Shown: positions 26,625 to 36,044, numbered from the stretch's first letter. The stretch is DNA of 64,000 nucleotides from Taishania sp. (GCA_030150045.1 JASLGM010000003.1:1-64000), one strand, 5' to 3'. Notes: generated from the sequence alone by a model not told the origin. Numbers and translations: made by a program.

Positions 26625-26642
26625 CCATCCGCCCGGGCTGAA
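26625..26642 (-). repeat. Family A copy 3, smaller fragment beyond the IS
   Basis: CCATCCGCCC here is the second copy of the target duplication; GGGCTGAA completes the CAGCCCGGG end of the interrupted element. Joining 25056-25197 to 26635-26642 restores a normal family A unit. Confidence 0.85.
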
Positions 26643-26744
26643 AATACGCAAATCACTTTTGCTCTCCATCCGATTACATCCTTCTTATATAGTTATAACA
26701 CAAATCACTTTGTTTAGAAAAAAGCAGTGTGAAAAAAGCAAACT

Positions 26745-26897
26745 CCTCTGCCCCGATGTAAGGTGATAGCTGCGCGAAGGCACACACCCATTTGCACTTT
26801 TTTCTATAGCGACTTCAGAAGCTAAAGAAAAATGTTTGCAAAGTAGTGAAGTGACAAGCGCACTAAAACCTGAAAGCGGAAATGGCAGCCACCCCAA
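26745..26897 (+). repeat. Palindromic intergenic element, family B copy 1
   Basis: It starts CCTCTGCCCCGATGTAAGG and ends CCTGAAAGCGGAAATGGCAG then CC. The apex AGCGACTTCAGAAGCT is closed by a long stem (TTTGCA, TTTTTCT on the left; AGAAAAA, TTTGCAAA on the right). It stands between the split family A copy and the HU gene. Of the 26443-27124 gap, the IS right end, this element and the HU promoter are the only content I see. Confidence 0.75.
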
Positions 26898-27053
26898 AAA
26901 ACAACTTTCCTTTCTTTAAATTCACAGTTTATTTTCCTTCCTCACAAAGTCCCTTGTCCCTTGACTTGTACCCCTTTTAAGGTAGAAAACTAGGGTCTTT
27001 TCAACAAAATGCCACTTTTTTCAACTTTTTTTGTTTTTTTTTCCTCTATTTTC

Positions 27054-27083
27054 TTGCGTGGGTCTGATATTCAGATATATTTG
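27054..27083 (+). promoter_or_regulatory. Bacteroidota-type promoter of the HU gene
   Basis: TTG (27054-27056), a 19-base spacer and TATATTTG (27076-27083) match the consensus exactly, placing the mRNA start about 35 bases before the ATG at 27125. Confidence 0.8.
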
Positions 27084-27124
27084 CTAAAGAAATTAAGTAA
27101 TAACATTCTAAAAAAACCAAAACT

Positions 27125-27400
27125 ATGAACAAAGCAGAATTAATTGATGCGATTGCAGCAGAGTCTGGATTGTCAAAAGCAGACGCAAAAAAATCATTAG
27201 ATGCATTTATTTCTACAACTGCTGATGCATTGAAAAAAGGAGATCGTATTTCTTTAGTTGGATTTGGATCTTTCTCTGTATCTAAGAGAGCCGCTAGAAC
27301 TGGACGTAATCCTCAAACAGGAAAAGAGATTAAAATTGCAGAAAAAAATGTAGTTCGCTTCAAACCAGGAAGTGATTTATCTGACAGCGTTAACGGTTAA
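27125..27400 (+). CDS. DNA-binding protein HU
   Basis: A 91-residue HU/IHF-family protein: MNKAELIDAIAAESGLSKAD, then GDRISLVGFGSFSVSKRAAR and the DNA-arm motif GRNPQTGKEIKI. It bends and compacts DNA as a dimer. It has its own strong promoter and a hairpin terminator. Confidence 0.96.
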   Translation: MNKAELIDAIAAESGLSKADAKKSLDAFISTTADALKKGDRISLVGFGSFSVSKRAARTGRNPQTGKEIKIAEKNVVRFKPGSDLSDSVNG

Positions 27401-27426
27401 TATATTTACTCAAAACGACTTGATAA

Positions 27427-27453
27427 AAAGGGGATCTTCTGGTCCTCTTTTTT
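27427..27453 (+). terminator. Terminator of the HU gene
   Basis: AGGGGATC and GGTCCTCT pair (two wobble pairs) around TTCT, followed by a T run ending at 27453. Confidence 0.75.
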
Positions 27454-27466
27454 ATTTCTTAAAATT

Positions 27467-28162
27467 ATGAAAAGCCTCAATGAACTTTTATTGGACGAAC
27501 TTTATCAAATCATTACCCCCAATAAAATAGAAATGTTTGATCGCCTTGCGCCTCAAAAGACCGATTACGTAACTACCGTTCTGGAAAACATCTTTCAGGA
27601 ACACAATGCATCAGCAGTGATGCGCTCATGTGAGAGTTTTGGATTACAAAGCTTGCATGTAATTGAAAAAGACAATAAATACCGTGTACAACGAGATATT
27701 GCACGCGGAGCAGGTCGTTGGGTAGATATGTACAACTATTCAGACGACAACCCAACAGAAACCTGCTTAAAAGCATTAAAAGAAAAAGGCTACCGCATTG
27801 TGGCAACCTCGCCTCATCAATCGGCATATACCATCAATGACATTCCTCTTGATAAACCCATGGCGTTGGTTTTTGGAACAGAATTATCGGGAATCTCTCC
27901 TGAGGTGATTGAAATGGCAGATACTTTTGTAACCATTCCTATGTATGGTTTTACAGAAAGCTTTAATATATCTGTTTCCGCTGCGGTAATTATGCATACG
28001 CTTAGAAGTAGATTGGAACAAGAAGAAGACTTACAATGGAAAATGACACCAGAAGAAATTGTAGAACTGAAAATAAAATGGTGTGAACGCATTATACCAC
28101 GTGGAAATTTGGTTGTTCCGGAAATTAGACGCCGATTAATTAGCTCAATCCAAAAAGATTAA
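27467..28162 (+). CDS. trmH: tRNA (guanosine-2'-O-)-methyltransferase TrmH (SpoU family)
   Basis: This 231-residue SPOUT methyltransferase has motif 1 ENIFQEHNASAVMRSCESFG (the N-x-x-A-x-x-R type catalytic Arg), motif 2 PMALVFGTELSGIS and motif 3 IPMYGFTESFNISVSAAVIM. The C-terminal tail fits TrmH, which methylates G18 of tRNA, rather than the rRNA enzyme RlmB, which carries an N-terminal extra domain. It starts 14 bases after the HU terminator. Confidence 0.9.
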   Translation: MKSLNELLLDELYQIITPNKIEMFDRLAPQKTDYVTTVLENIFQEHNASAVMRSCESFGLQSLHVIEKDNKYRVQRDIARGAGRWVDMYNYSDDNPTETCLKALKEKGYRIVATSPHQSAYTINDIPLDKPMALVFGTELSGISPEVIEMADTFVTIPMYGFTESFNISVSAAVIMHTLRSRLEQEEDLQWKMTPEEIVELKIKWCERIIPRGNLVVPEIRRRLISSIQKD

Positions 28163-28206
28163 TATATTTGTATAGAGACATTTATACTAATTAAATCTTT
28201 TGTAAA

Positions 28207-28443
28207 ATGGGAAAAGGAGATATTAAGACAGCTAAAGGGAAACGCGTCAGAGGCAGTTATGGGATCACCAGAAAAAGAAGTACTGCTAAGAACAAAGCAA
28301 GTGTGAAACCAGAAACAAGTGCAAAAGAGCAGACAAAAGAAGCGCCTAAAAAAACAGTAAAAAAAGCGGTTGAGCCAAAAGCTAAAAAAGCTGCGCCGGC
28401 CGAAAAAAAAGCTGCTCCAAAGAAAGTCAAAGAAGAAGAATAA
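28207..28443 (+). CDS. 30S ribosomal protein THX with a Lys/Ala-rich tail
   Basis: The first 26 residues (MGKGDIKTAKGKRVRGSYGI, then TRKRST) are those of THX, a short basic peptide of the small subunit head. Here it is 78 residues because of a low-complexity Lys/Ala/Pro/Glu tail. Such tails occur in Bacteroidota members, but the core protein elsewhere is about 25-30 residues. A strong terminator follows directly. Confidence 0.88.
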   Translation: MGKGDIKTAKGKRVRGSYGITRKRSTAKNKASVKPETSAKEQTKEAPKKTVKKAVEPKAKKAAPAEKKAAPKKVKEEE

Positions 28444-28454
28444 AATCTTTATAA

Positions 28455-28496
28455 AAAGCTATACATTTTTAACGAAAAGTATAGCTTTCTTTTTTT
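28455..28496 (+). terminator. Terminator of the THX gene
   Basis: AAAGCTATAC and GTATAGCTTT form a 10-base perfect stem, then a T run to 28496. Confidence 0.85.
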
Positions 28497-28546
28497 AAAA
28501 TGACCACATTTGTAAAGTAAAATAAACAGAAAAAAACACCTCATAT

Positions 28547-29617
28547 ATGAAATACAATTTCGGAGCAGGACCATGTATTCTTCCACAAAATGTATTCGAA
28601 GAAGCTGCCAAAGGAGTGCTAGATTTTAATGGATTATCTATCCTAGAAGTTTCTCACCGACACAAAGATTTTGTTGCGGTTATGGAAGAAGCTAGATCTC
28701 TTGTTAAACAAGCCTTAAACATCCCTGATGGATACACCACACTTTTCTTACAAGGTGGTGCTACACTTGGCTTCACCATTGCTGCATTAAACATGACGCG
28801 AGGCGGTAAAGCGGGTTATATCAATACAGGTGTTTGGGCAAGTGGTGCCATCAAAGAAGCAAAACTTGTAGGTGTTGATGTAGATGTACTTGCTTCATCT
28901 GAAGATAAGAACTTCTCTTACATCCCGAAAAATATTGTAACAGGCGATCAATTAGATTACTTGCATTACACTTCCAACAATACCATTTACGGAACACAGT
29001 TTCACGAAACACCAAAAACAACTGTTCCTCTTATCTGTGATATGTCCTCTGATATTTTCTCGAAAACCATTGACGTTTCAGAATTTGACATGATCTACGC
29101 AGGTGCACAAAAAAACCTTGGACCAGCAGGCGCTACACTTTTCATAGTAAAAGAAGATGTACTTGGAAAGTCAACGGCGCAATTTATGCCTTCTTACCTC
29201 AACTTGCAAAAGCAACACGAGAAAGAATCTATGTTAAACACTCCTCCTGTTTTCTCTGTATACGTAGCGATGCTTAATCTGAGAAACTTAATTGCAACAG
29301 GTGGCGTAGCAGCAATTGAACAAGCAAACAACGCAAAAGCAGCTGCGCTTTACAATGAAATTGATGCTAATCCTTTATTCACTTCAAATGTAAACACTGC
29401 CGACCGATCAAAAATGAACGTTGCTTTTGTTTTAAAAGAAGAATACAGTACACTGGAAGAAGAATTTAATAAGTTCTGGCAAGATGCAGATCTAGTAGGA
29501 TTAAAAGGTCACCGCTCAACAGGTGGATACCGTGCTTCATTGTATAATGCACTCCCTTTATCAAGTGTTAACGTATTGGTAGATGTCATGAAAGACTTCG
29601 CCACAAAAAAAGCATAA
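28547..29617 (+). CDS. serC: Phosphoserine aminotransferase SerC
   Basis: A 356-residue class V PLP enzyme starting YNFGAGPCILP, with LFLQGGATLGF and the PLP-lysine region MIYAGAQKNLGPAG. LKGHRSTGGYRASLYNALPL near the C-terminus carries the substrate-binding residues. It converts 3-phosphohydroxypyruvate and glutamate to phosphoserine. The serA gene follows after one base, so the two steps of serine synthesis are co-expressed. Confidence 0.96.
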   Translation: MKYNFGAGPCILPQNVFEEAAKGVLDFNGLSILEVSHRHKDFVAVMEEARSLVKQALNIPDGYTTLFLQGGATLGFTIAALNMTRGGKAGYINTGVWASGAIKEAKLVGVDVDVLASSEDKNFSYIPKNIVTGDQLDYLHYTSNNTIYGTQFHETPKTTVPLICDMSSDIFSKTIDVSEFDMIYAGAQKNLGPAGATLFIVKEDVLGKSTAQFMPSYLNLQKQHEKESMLNTPPVFSVYVAMLNLRNLIATGGVAAIEQANNAKAAALYNEIDANPLFTSNVNTADRSKMNVAFVLKEEYSTLEEEFNKFWQDADLVGLKGHRSTGGYRASLYNALPLSSVNVLVDVMKDFATKKA

Positions 29618-29618
29618 A

Positions 29619-30575
29619 ATGAAAATATTAGCAAACGACGGAATTTCTCCAATCGGAATAGAATTATTAGAAAAGGCGGGGTTCACCGTTCTTACAGAAA
29701 AGATAGAACAAGATGCCTTAGTGAAATACATTAACGAACAAAACATTGAAATGCTTTTGGTTCGTAGTGCAACAACAGCTCGAAAAGAATTAATCGACGC
29801 GTGCCCTCATCTAAAATTAATCGGTCGTGGTGGCGTTGGAATGGACAACATCGACGTTGAATATGCTAGATCAAAAGGATTACATGTTATCAACACCCCT
29901 GGTTCTTCTTCTCAATCTGTAGCTGAATTGGTTATGGCACACATGTTTGCTACATCACGTTTCTTGAATGATTCCTACAAAAACATGGAAACAGGAGATT
30001 TTAGTGCCTTGAAAAAAGCATACGGAAAAGGAGTAGAATTACGTGGTAAAACCCTAGGAATTGTAGGCTTCGGTAAAATAGGTCAAAGCCTTGCATCTTA
30101 CGCTTTAGGAATAGGAATGGATGTCATTGCCATTGACGGAAGTGTATTCACCGTACCTGTTAAAGTACAGATAGGAAACGACCACGTAGTAGAAGTTAAC
30201 ATTACTACATCTACAGATCTTCAAGCAGAAATCACTTCATTTGATTATTTATCCCTTCACGTTCCAAAACAAAAAGACGGAAGCGCTGTAATCGGAAAAG
30301 AAGAATTCAATTTAATGAAACCTACAGCTCACATTATCAACGCAGCAAGAGGTGGAGTAATTGATGAAACAGAATTATTAGAGGCGTTAACACATCATAA
30401 CATAGGATATTGCGCATTAGATGTTTATGAAAATGAACCTTATCCTATGGCTGCTTTGTTAGCTCATCCAAAAATTGCAACCACTCCACATATTGGAGCT
30501 GCGACTGTAGAAGCACAAGAAAGAATTGGAGCTGAACTAGCTGACCAAATTATTTCTATCTTCGCAAAAGCTTAA
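29619..30575 (+). CDS. serA: D-3-phosphoglycerate dehydrogenase (short form)
   Basis: This 318-residue NAD-dependent dehydrogenase has KLIGRGGVGMDNIDVEYA, the NAD-binding GKTLGIVGFGKIGQSLA and the catalytic INAARGGVIDE and TPHIGAATVEAQER (His). It lacks the C-terminal ACT regulatory domain of long SerA, so direct serine feedback is unlikely. It starts one base after serC and ends in a terminator. Together they make phosphoserine; no serB lies here. Confidence 0.93.
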   Translation: MKILANDGISPIGIELLEKAGFTVLTEKIEQDALVKYINEQNIEMLLVRSATTARKELIDACPHLKLIGRGGVGMDNIDVEYARSKGLHVINTPGSSSQSVAELVMAHMFATSRFLNDSYKNMETGDFSALKKAYGKGVELRGKTLGIVGFGKIGQSLASYALGIGMDVIAIDGSVFTVPVKVQIGNDHVVEVNITTSTDLQAEITSFDYLSLHVPKQKDGSAVIGKEEFNLMKPTAHIINAARGGVIDETELLEALTHHNIGYCALDVYENEPYPMAALLAHPKIATTPHIGAATVEAQERIGAELADQIISIFAKA

Positions 30576-30583
30576 ACAAGATA

Positions 30584-30617
30584 AAAAAAGCCGAGGTCTA
30601 CCCGATTTCGGCTTTTT
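30584..30617 (+). terminator. Terminator of serC-serA
   Basis: AAAAAGCCGA and TCGGCTTTTT form a 10-base stem ending in T, 10 bases after the serA stop. Confidence 0.8.
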
Positions 30618-30653
30618 CACGCATTAACTTTTCAAAATTTAGAGCCATAAAAT

Positions 30654-31889
30654 ATGTCCAAAATCACCCCTTTTAAAGCCGTTCGTCCGGTAAGAGATAA
30701 AGTACACTTGGTAGCTACACGCCCCATTTACTCTTATAAACGCAACGTTTTAGAATCTAAATTAGAAGACAACCCATATACCTTCTTGCACATTATCAAT
30801 CCTGAATTTGGAGGGGAAAGAACCACCCAACCTAATACACACGATCGTTTCGAATTGGTGCAAAAAGAATATAAAAATTACATCAGCGATGGCATCCTCA
30901 GACAAGATACCGAGGAACACATCTATATTTATCGCCAAACAAAAAATGGACACGCATTCACAGGAGTCGTGTGTGGCGCGAGTAATGATGAATATCGAAA
31001 CGACAAAATTAAGAAACACGAAGCGACACTAACCAGCCGCGAAGAAATGTTTGTGGACTATTTGGACGTAGTCGGCTACAATGCTGAACCGGTATTAATT
31101 TCTCATCCGCACAACGAGAAAATCGAAGATGCACTGCGTGATTACACAAGTGAACGCCCAGAATACGAATTCACAACGACAGATCGAATTACGCATGAAT
31201 TATGGGTGTTAAATGCCCAACAGACAGAAGAAATCATTGCTTTATTTGAAGAAGTTCCTGCCTTGTACATTGCTGATGGACATCATCGAAGCGCCTCGTC
31301 TGTTGGATTAGAAAACCGAAGAATATCGCAAGATAGAAGCCTATTCCCTAACGAAAAATCGTTTTTAGCTTACATCATCGACGAAAGTGCTCTTCAAATT
31401 CTTGAATTTAACCGATTGATTAAATCCCTTAACGGTCAATCCGAAGAGAATATAATCCAACAAATAAAAGCGCACTTTGAACTCATACAATTACCCGGAG
31501 CTCAATTGCCTCAAATGGAACACGAAATAACAATGTGCTTGAAAGGCGCATGGTATTCCTTGGCGTGTAAAGAACATACGATCGACTATCATCATCCAGT
31601 AAATCGTCTAGATGCTGAGATTTTAACGCGTTTTATTTTAGAACCTATTTTAGGAATAAAAGATTTAAAAACAAGCGATAACATTGAATTCATCGGTGGA
31701 ACAACGCCCATTTCAAAAATCGAAGAAAAAATCTATTCTGGAACACATGACCTTGCCTTTTTCTTATATCCAGTGAAAATGGAAGACGTTGTGCGTGTTG
31801 CAGACAACAATATGATCATGCCTCCGAAATCAACTTGGGTAGAACCAAAATTGCGTAGCGGATTGACCATTTATAACATCAACGAATAA
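30654..31889 (+). CDS. DUF1015 family protein
   Basis: A 411-residue protein with the DUF1015 segments FKAVRPVRDKVHLVATRPIY, YIYRQTKNGHAFTGVVCG, LYIADGHHRSASSV and FFLYPVKMEDVVRVADNNMI. Family members are cytoplasmic and of unknown activity; they are often found beside serine-synthesis genes, as here directly after serC-serA. It is probably co-transcribed with yggS, three bases downstream. Confidence 0.92.
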   Translation: MSKITPFKAVRPVRDKVHLVATRPIYSYKRNVLESKLEDNPYTFLHIINPEFGGERTTQPNTHDRFELVQKEYKNYISDGILRQDTEEHIYIYRQTKNGHAFTGVVCGASNDEYRNDKIKKHEATLTSREEMFVDYLDVVGYNAEPVLISHPHNEKIEDALRDYTSERPEYEFTTTDRITHELWVLNAQQTEEIIALFEEVPALYIADGHHRSASSVGLENRRISQDRSLFPNEKSFLAYIIDESALQILEFNRLIKSLNGQSEENIIQQIKAHFELIQLPGAQLPQMEHEITMCLKGAWYSLACKEHTIDYHHPVNRLDAEILTRFILEPILGIKDLKTSDNIEFIGGTTPISKIEEKIYSGTHDLAFFLYPVKMEDVVRVADNNMIMPPKSTWVEPKLRSGLTIYNINE

Positions 31890-31892
31890 AAC

Positions 31893-32540
31893 ATGAATTA
31901 CTCCACGCTTTTGGCAAGCATTCCCGAAAACGTAAAACTGATTGCCGTTTCAAAAACAAAACCTGCAGAGGCAATTATGGAACTGTACAACCTTGGACAA
32001 CGTGCATTTGGCGAGAATAAAGTGCAAGAATTGTGTGACAAAGAATCCATTTTACCGAAGGACATTGAATGGCACCAAATCGGACATCTACAAACCAATA
32101 AGGTAAAGTACATGGCCGCTTTTGTTTCTATGATTCATGCTGTTGACAGCTTAAAATTACTGGCAGAAATCAATAAACAAGCGCAAAAACACAACCGTGT
32201 AATTGATTGTTTGTTACAATTTCACATCGCACAAGAGGAAACAAAATTTGGTCTATCCATGGACGAAGCAATGTCATTGATTGATGATTTGAATGAAAAT
32301 CCAATGCACAACATTCGCATCCGTGGTGTGATGGGAATGGCTTCTTTTGTGGACAATGAACAACAAATAAGAAAGGAATTCCATTCCTTGAAAACCCATT
32401 TTGAATCCCTTAAAAAGGAGCATTTCAATTTCACGCATTTCGACACCATTTCTATGGGAATGAGCGGCGATTATGCCTTAGCAATTGAGGAAGGAAGTAC
32501 CATGATCCGTTGTGGTAGCATCCTTTTCGGATCGAGATAA
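31893..32540 (+). CDS. YggS-family pyridoxal phosphate homeostasis protein
   Basis: A 215-residue single-domain alanine-racemase-like barrel. LIAVSKTKPAEAI carries the PLP lysine, AFGENKVQEL and IEWHQIGHLQTNKVKY follow, and SMGMSGDYALAIEEGSTMIR binds the phosphate. Family members bind PLP and buffer it rather than catalyse a reaction. It starts three bases after the DUF1015 gene. Confidence 0.93.
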   Translation: MNYSTLLASIPENVKLIAVSKTKPAEAIMELYNLGQRAFGENKVQELCDKESILPKDIEWHQIGHLQTNKVKYMAAFVSMIHAVDSLKLLAEINKQAQKHNRVIDCLLQFHIAQEETKFGLSMDEAMSLIDDLNENPMHNIRIRGVMGMASFVDNEQQIRKEFHSLKTHFESLKKEHFNFTHFDTISMGMSGDYALAIEEGSTMIRCGSILFGSR

Positions 32541-32561
32541 AAAATATTTCAATAAAAATAA

Positions 32562-32704
32562 AGGGGCTGCCAATTTCCGTTTTCGGACTTTAGTTGCTCC
32601 TTTTTTTGTTGTTCATTACGCCATTGGCTGGTAATTCTACGCGCCAATTGGCTATTCACTACCAGAAAAAGTTCGCAAGCTACCGTCCTACACCGGGGCA
32701 GGAA
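32562..32704 (-). repeat. Palindromic intergenic element, family B copy 2
   Basis: GGGGCTGCCAATTTCCG opens the plus strand and CTACACCGGGGCAGG closes it, as in other B copies. Inside, CTGGTA and TACCAG and the palindrome GCCAATTGGC form a stem. The usual apex GCGAC-GAAGC is not clear here, so this copy is the most divergent. It begins 21 bases after the yggS stop. Confidence 0.65.
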
Positions 32705-32813
32705 ATCATAGAAAACTCACTCGTTCAGATTTCAATCAAACGTTTTATTATATAACGATTTTAAGTAGAAGAAAAAGGAAGAAGAAAAAAAATTAGATTT
32801 GAATAAAAACACT

Positions 32814-32961
32814 CAGCCCGGAAGGAGCGCGATAGCTAAAGGAACGGAAAAAGGTGTAAACAAAAAGTTTACCGTTGCGACCAAAGGAAGCACATGGTGA
32901 ACGCATTGTGAACCCTTTTTCAGGAATTTACTAAAGCGCGTATACCGATTAAGGCTGCCAA
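32814..32961 (+). repeat. Palindromic intergenic element, family A copy 4
   Basis: It opens CAGCCCGGAAGGAGCGCGA, has the apex TGCGACCAAAGGAAGCA and ends TTTACTAAAGCGCG then GGCTGCC. GGAAAAAGG on the left can pair with CCTTTTTC on the right. With copy B2 it fills the gap between convergent genes (32541-33018); the 110 bases between them are AT-rich and show nothing else. Confidence 0.88.
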
Positions 32962-33018
32962 ATCATTTCCTTTATCTCTGGAAACAATTATTATCTAAAT
33001 CATTCAAACCAATTGATT

Positions 33019-33810
33019 TTACTGGTATACGTAGGTGTAGTATATATATCCCTCTTGAGCATTTACGCCTGACGCATAATTGAATTTTGACTTACGTGCA
33101 AACTCCAATGCATAAGAAATCATACATCCGTTGGTGCTCGAAGAAAGAGAAGGATCAACGCGTGCATCAACCACTTTTCCACCTTCGTCTACACGTATTT
33201 TGATAGCGATTTTGCCTACCGCCCCACGATCACACATGTACCCAGGAGCTGGGATATATTGGTTCGTACGTCCTTTTAAATCAGTTTGTACGAGTACATC
33301 CCCTTTTGGTGCATTGGGTGCTCCACCGCCTGCTGCGCTCGCTTTATTTTGATTGTTCTTTTTCTCCGCAGCATCAGACATATCCTTTATTTTCTTTTCG
33401 GCATCTTTCTTGATTTCGGCGCGTTTGGCGTCTCCTCCAGCTTCTTCAAAGAATTGTTTTTCCATGTCGTAAACACTTTTTTCGACTTGACTCAACGATT
33501 TATTCTTGTGTTCCGATCGGTTATTGCTGTAATCTTTATCTGATTGAGGACGAGTATCGTGCATGTCGCGCGTGGCATTTTTGACCTCTTGAAAAGATTG
33601 ATTTTGCTGCGCCTTAATAATCTCAAAATCGGGATTTAAGGTAATCTCCTCCTCCGGAATTTGTAAGGAAGCTTCTAATAAATAAGGACTGATTTCATAC
33701 TCGAATTGAATCTGCGGAATTTGCAAATAGATAAAGATGCCAACATTTACGAGAAACGCAGCAAAAACACCGTATTTGTGTTGTTCAATAAAAAGAATGA
33801 GCTTATTCAT
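33019..33810 (-). CDS. TonB-like energy-transducer-type protein
   Basis: This 263-residue protein has one N-terminal membrane segment (about 14-31). A charged, Lys/Glu/Ala-rich middle looks like an extended or coiled-coil spacer (AEIKKDAEKKIKDMSDAAEK), and a Gly/Ala/Pro linker follows. The C-terminal domain (GKIAIKIRVDEGGKVVDARV) has the TonB fold pattern. No ExbB/ExbD genes are adjacent. The start overlaps the WG-repeat gene by 8 bases, so the two are coupled. The TonB-type call rests on layout and the C-terminal pattern; the partner receptor is unknown. Confidence 0.7.
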   Translation of the reverse strand: MNKLILFIEQHKYGVFAAFLVNVGIFIYLQIPQIQFEYEISPYLLEASLQIPEEEITLNPDFEIIKAQQNQSFQEVKNATRDMHDTRPQSDKDYSNNRSEHKNKSLSQVEKSVYDMEKQFFEEAGGDAKRAEIKKDAEKKIKDMSDAAEKKNNQNKASAAGGGAPNAPKGDVLVQTDLKGRTNQYIPAPGYMCDRGAVGKIAIKIRVDEGGKVVDARVDPSLSSSTNGCMISYALEFARKSKFNYASGVNAQEGYIYYTYVYQ

Positions 33811-35914
33811 TATTGCCTTCTTTTAGTTCAATTAAGTCACCAGATTCTGTATCAAAATAGCGAATAGAACTGGTTGCTACAAGCATCAAAATAGTATCGT
33901 TGTATTTTACGATATTGGAATAAATCATTGGTGCAATTGAAGCTCCACGTGAGTTAAACAGTCCGTATAAAGCACCATTATTCACAATAATGTAATCATT
34001 TGCAAACACTTCGGCATTGTTATATCCTGTTTCGATTACTTTCTGCCCTTGTTTATTCACAACTCCATTCAAAGAAAATTCTTGGATTTGCCCCAAATTA
34101 CCTACAAAAGAAGATGCATATTCATACGTAGCGGGAATTACGAGTACATTTGCTCTGTTGATGTATCCCCATTTATTTTTACGTTTAACTGCAATTAATT
34201 CCGACCAATCACCGATGTCTTCGTTTTTGAATGGAATCACTTCTTTTCCTTTTGTATTTATCATTCCATATTGTCCTCTTTTAGAAACCACTGCTACGCC
34301 ATTTTTAAAAGCCGATCGCAACATGTAATTCGGGATTTCATCAAATTGAGGAGCAATGACTTCTTCTCCTAATCCGTTGATATAACCTAGATCTCCGTCC
34401 AAACTAACGATAGCTAATCCTTCGGATAATTTTCCAATGGCATCGTATTTATTTGGCACAACAATTTGTAGGTTCTTTTTCATCAAACCGTATTTATCGC
34501 CTTTTCCGAAAATGATAAGTGAATCATTAAAGAATTCCACTTCTTCAAATGCTGGGTGAACAACATATTTTCCTATTGTATTGATAAATGCTTGTTTCCC
34601 GTTAATTTCCACTTTTGCCATTCCATTTTGGAAAGAGAATGCCTCGGTATATAATTCATTAATCATTTGCGTTCCAGAAGTATTGTAATATCCATACAAA
34701 CTGTCTTTCATTCCGTAGATTAATCCTTCTGAGATAACGCCCAAATCTTCAAATACGGTTTCAAAAATAGGAACACCTGTTCGGTCTATCATTCCTACCC
34801 GTTCAAAACGCTCAACGATGGCACGTCCTTGTTCAAAATCATTTGCTCCGCTGTAAATTAAATCTACAACTACATCACCATTTTTATTGATGTATCCGAA
34901 TTTTCCGTTTTTAGAAACCACAGCCAATCCTTCTTTGAAAGGCGCAACAGAAGAATAAACAGGAGCAATACGTTGCATTCCATCAATATCCATGAATCCA
35001 TATTTACCGTTCTTTTTAAAAGGCAACATTTCGAAACCTATAAACGCTAAATCCATTTGGATTTTCTCTACGTTAGGATAATTAGGATAGCTATTAATGA
35101 ATGTTTGAATGTTTTCTTTTGTATAGTCGTATACGGACAATTGATACAGTCTTTCCCATGCAGCTTCAATGTTTCTATTTTCAGGATATGTAAGAATAAA
35201 TCCGTTTAAGGTTAAGATAGAATTATCAGCTGTTGATAGCTCATACAAGCGATCCTCAGCCATATCTACATATTTATTCGTTGGAAATTGCTCAATGAAA
35301 GTAGCATAATCAACTGCCATTCCACCAGCGGTTACTTCTTGAAACTGCGTCAATTGAAACTCATCGTAGACTTTTGCATACCACTCAGAAGTTGGGTATT
35401 TTTCTAAAAAACCTTGGTAAGCGTTGGACGTGTTTACGTACTGAAGATTAACAAAAAGTAAGCTATCTCTTAAGTAAGTTGCGCGTTTCACTTCGTTCGC
35501 CCATGGATGCATCTCCATAAACGTTTGATAACCTTCAATGGTCCCCACTGCGGTAGCTTTTATAAAGAAAAGCGTGCTTATTTCTTGACGTAAGCTATCG
35601 ATTTTATCGTCATCTACATGTTTTGCGTAACGCAATTGTTGTCCAGGCTTCATGGCATCGAATCCATTTCTAGCACGGTTAATGTGAACGTATGCTGAAT
35701 CCAACTGAGAGAATGGATTGTCTGTTCTGGAATATATTGTTGCCAATCCAAAAGAGGATATCGGAAACTTTTTAGTACGTTGTTGCTTATAAAAGATCTC
35801 TTTTGCCTTGAAGTAGTCAAAAACACCTAATGCATCAAAACCTTTATCAATGGCATTTGCCAGAATAGGTTGTACGGAAAATGCTGTAAATGTCAATATT
35901 AGTAATGCTCTCAT
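33803..35914 (-). CDS. Exported WG-repeat protein
   Basis: From the Met at 35914 the protein is 703 residues and begins with signal peptide MRALLILTFTAFSVQPILAN; the 20 codons above it look untranslated. Residues about 30-300 are helical, tetratricopeptide-like repeats. The C-terminal 380 residues consist of about ten WG repeats (for example FKKNGKYGFMDIDGMQRIAP, NGKFGYINKNGDVVV), which form a beta-propeller-like array of unknown ligand. The gene end overlaps the TonB-like gene by 8 bases, suggesting both act in the envelope together. Confidence 0.85.
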   Translation of the reverse strand: MRALLILTFTAFSVQPILANAIDKGFDALGVFDYFKAKEIFYKQQRTKKFPISSFGLATIYSRTDNPFSQLDSAYVHINRARNGFDAMKPGQQLRYAKHVDDDKIDSLRQEISTLFFIKATAVGTIEGYQTFMEMHPWANEVKRATYLRDSLLFVNLQYVNTSNAYQGFLEKYPTSEWYAKVYDEFQLTQFQEVTAGGMAVDYATFIEQFPTNKYVDMAEDRLYELSTADNSILTLNGFILTYPENRNIEAAWERLYQLSVYDYTKENIQTFINSYPNYPNVEKIQMDLAFIGFEMLPFKKNGKYGFMDIDGMQRIAPVYSSVAPFKEGLAVVSKNGKFGYINKNGDVVVDLIYSGANDFEQGRAIVERFERVGMIDRTGVPIFETVFEDLGVISEGLIYGMKDSLYGYYNTSGTQMINELYTEAFSFQNGMAKVEINGKQAFINTIGKYVVHPAFEEVEFFNDSLIIFGKGDKYGLMKKNLQIVVPNKYDAIGKLSEGLAIVSLDGDLGYINGLGEEVIAPQFDEIPNYMLRSAFKNGVAVVSKRGQYGMINTKGKEVIPFKNEDIGDWSELIAVKRKNKWGYINRANVLVIPATYEYASSFVGNLGQIQEFSLNGVVNKQGQKVIETGYNNAEVFANDYIIVNNGALYGLFNSRGASIAPMIYSNIVKYNDTILMLVATSSIRYFDTESGDLIELKEGNNE

Positions 35915-35994
35915 CTTTTTTCTTTCTCTAAGTAAATGTAGAAACAAAAAACTGTATTTAATCAATAAGTACAATAATAAACCTTAATAAAAGC

Positions 35995-36027
35995 AAAAAA
36001 GTCCTTCCAAAAATTGGAAGGACTTTT
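35995..36027 (-). terminator. Terminator of the L31 gene
   Basis: AAGTCCTTCC and GGAAGGACTT form a 10-base perfect stem, followed on the minus strand by T (the A run at 35995-36000). Confidence 0.85.
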
Positions 36028-36044
36028 CAAGATTGTAATTAATC

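Noticed and set aside
26444..26656. 70-codon frame across the right end of the IS
   Set aside because: It begins outside the IS and runs through the inverted repeat and the non-coding end; no similarity and a random composition.
26640..27124. Possible 6S, SRP or other structural RNA upstream of HU
   Set aside because: Apart from the family B element and the HU promoter I see no recognisable conserved core.
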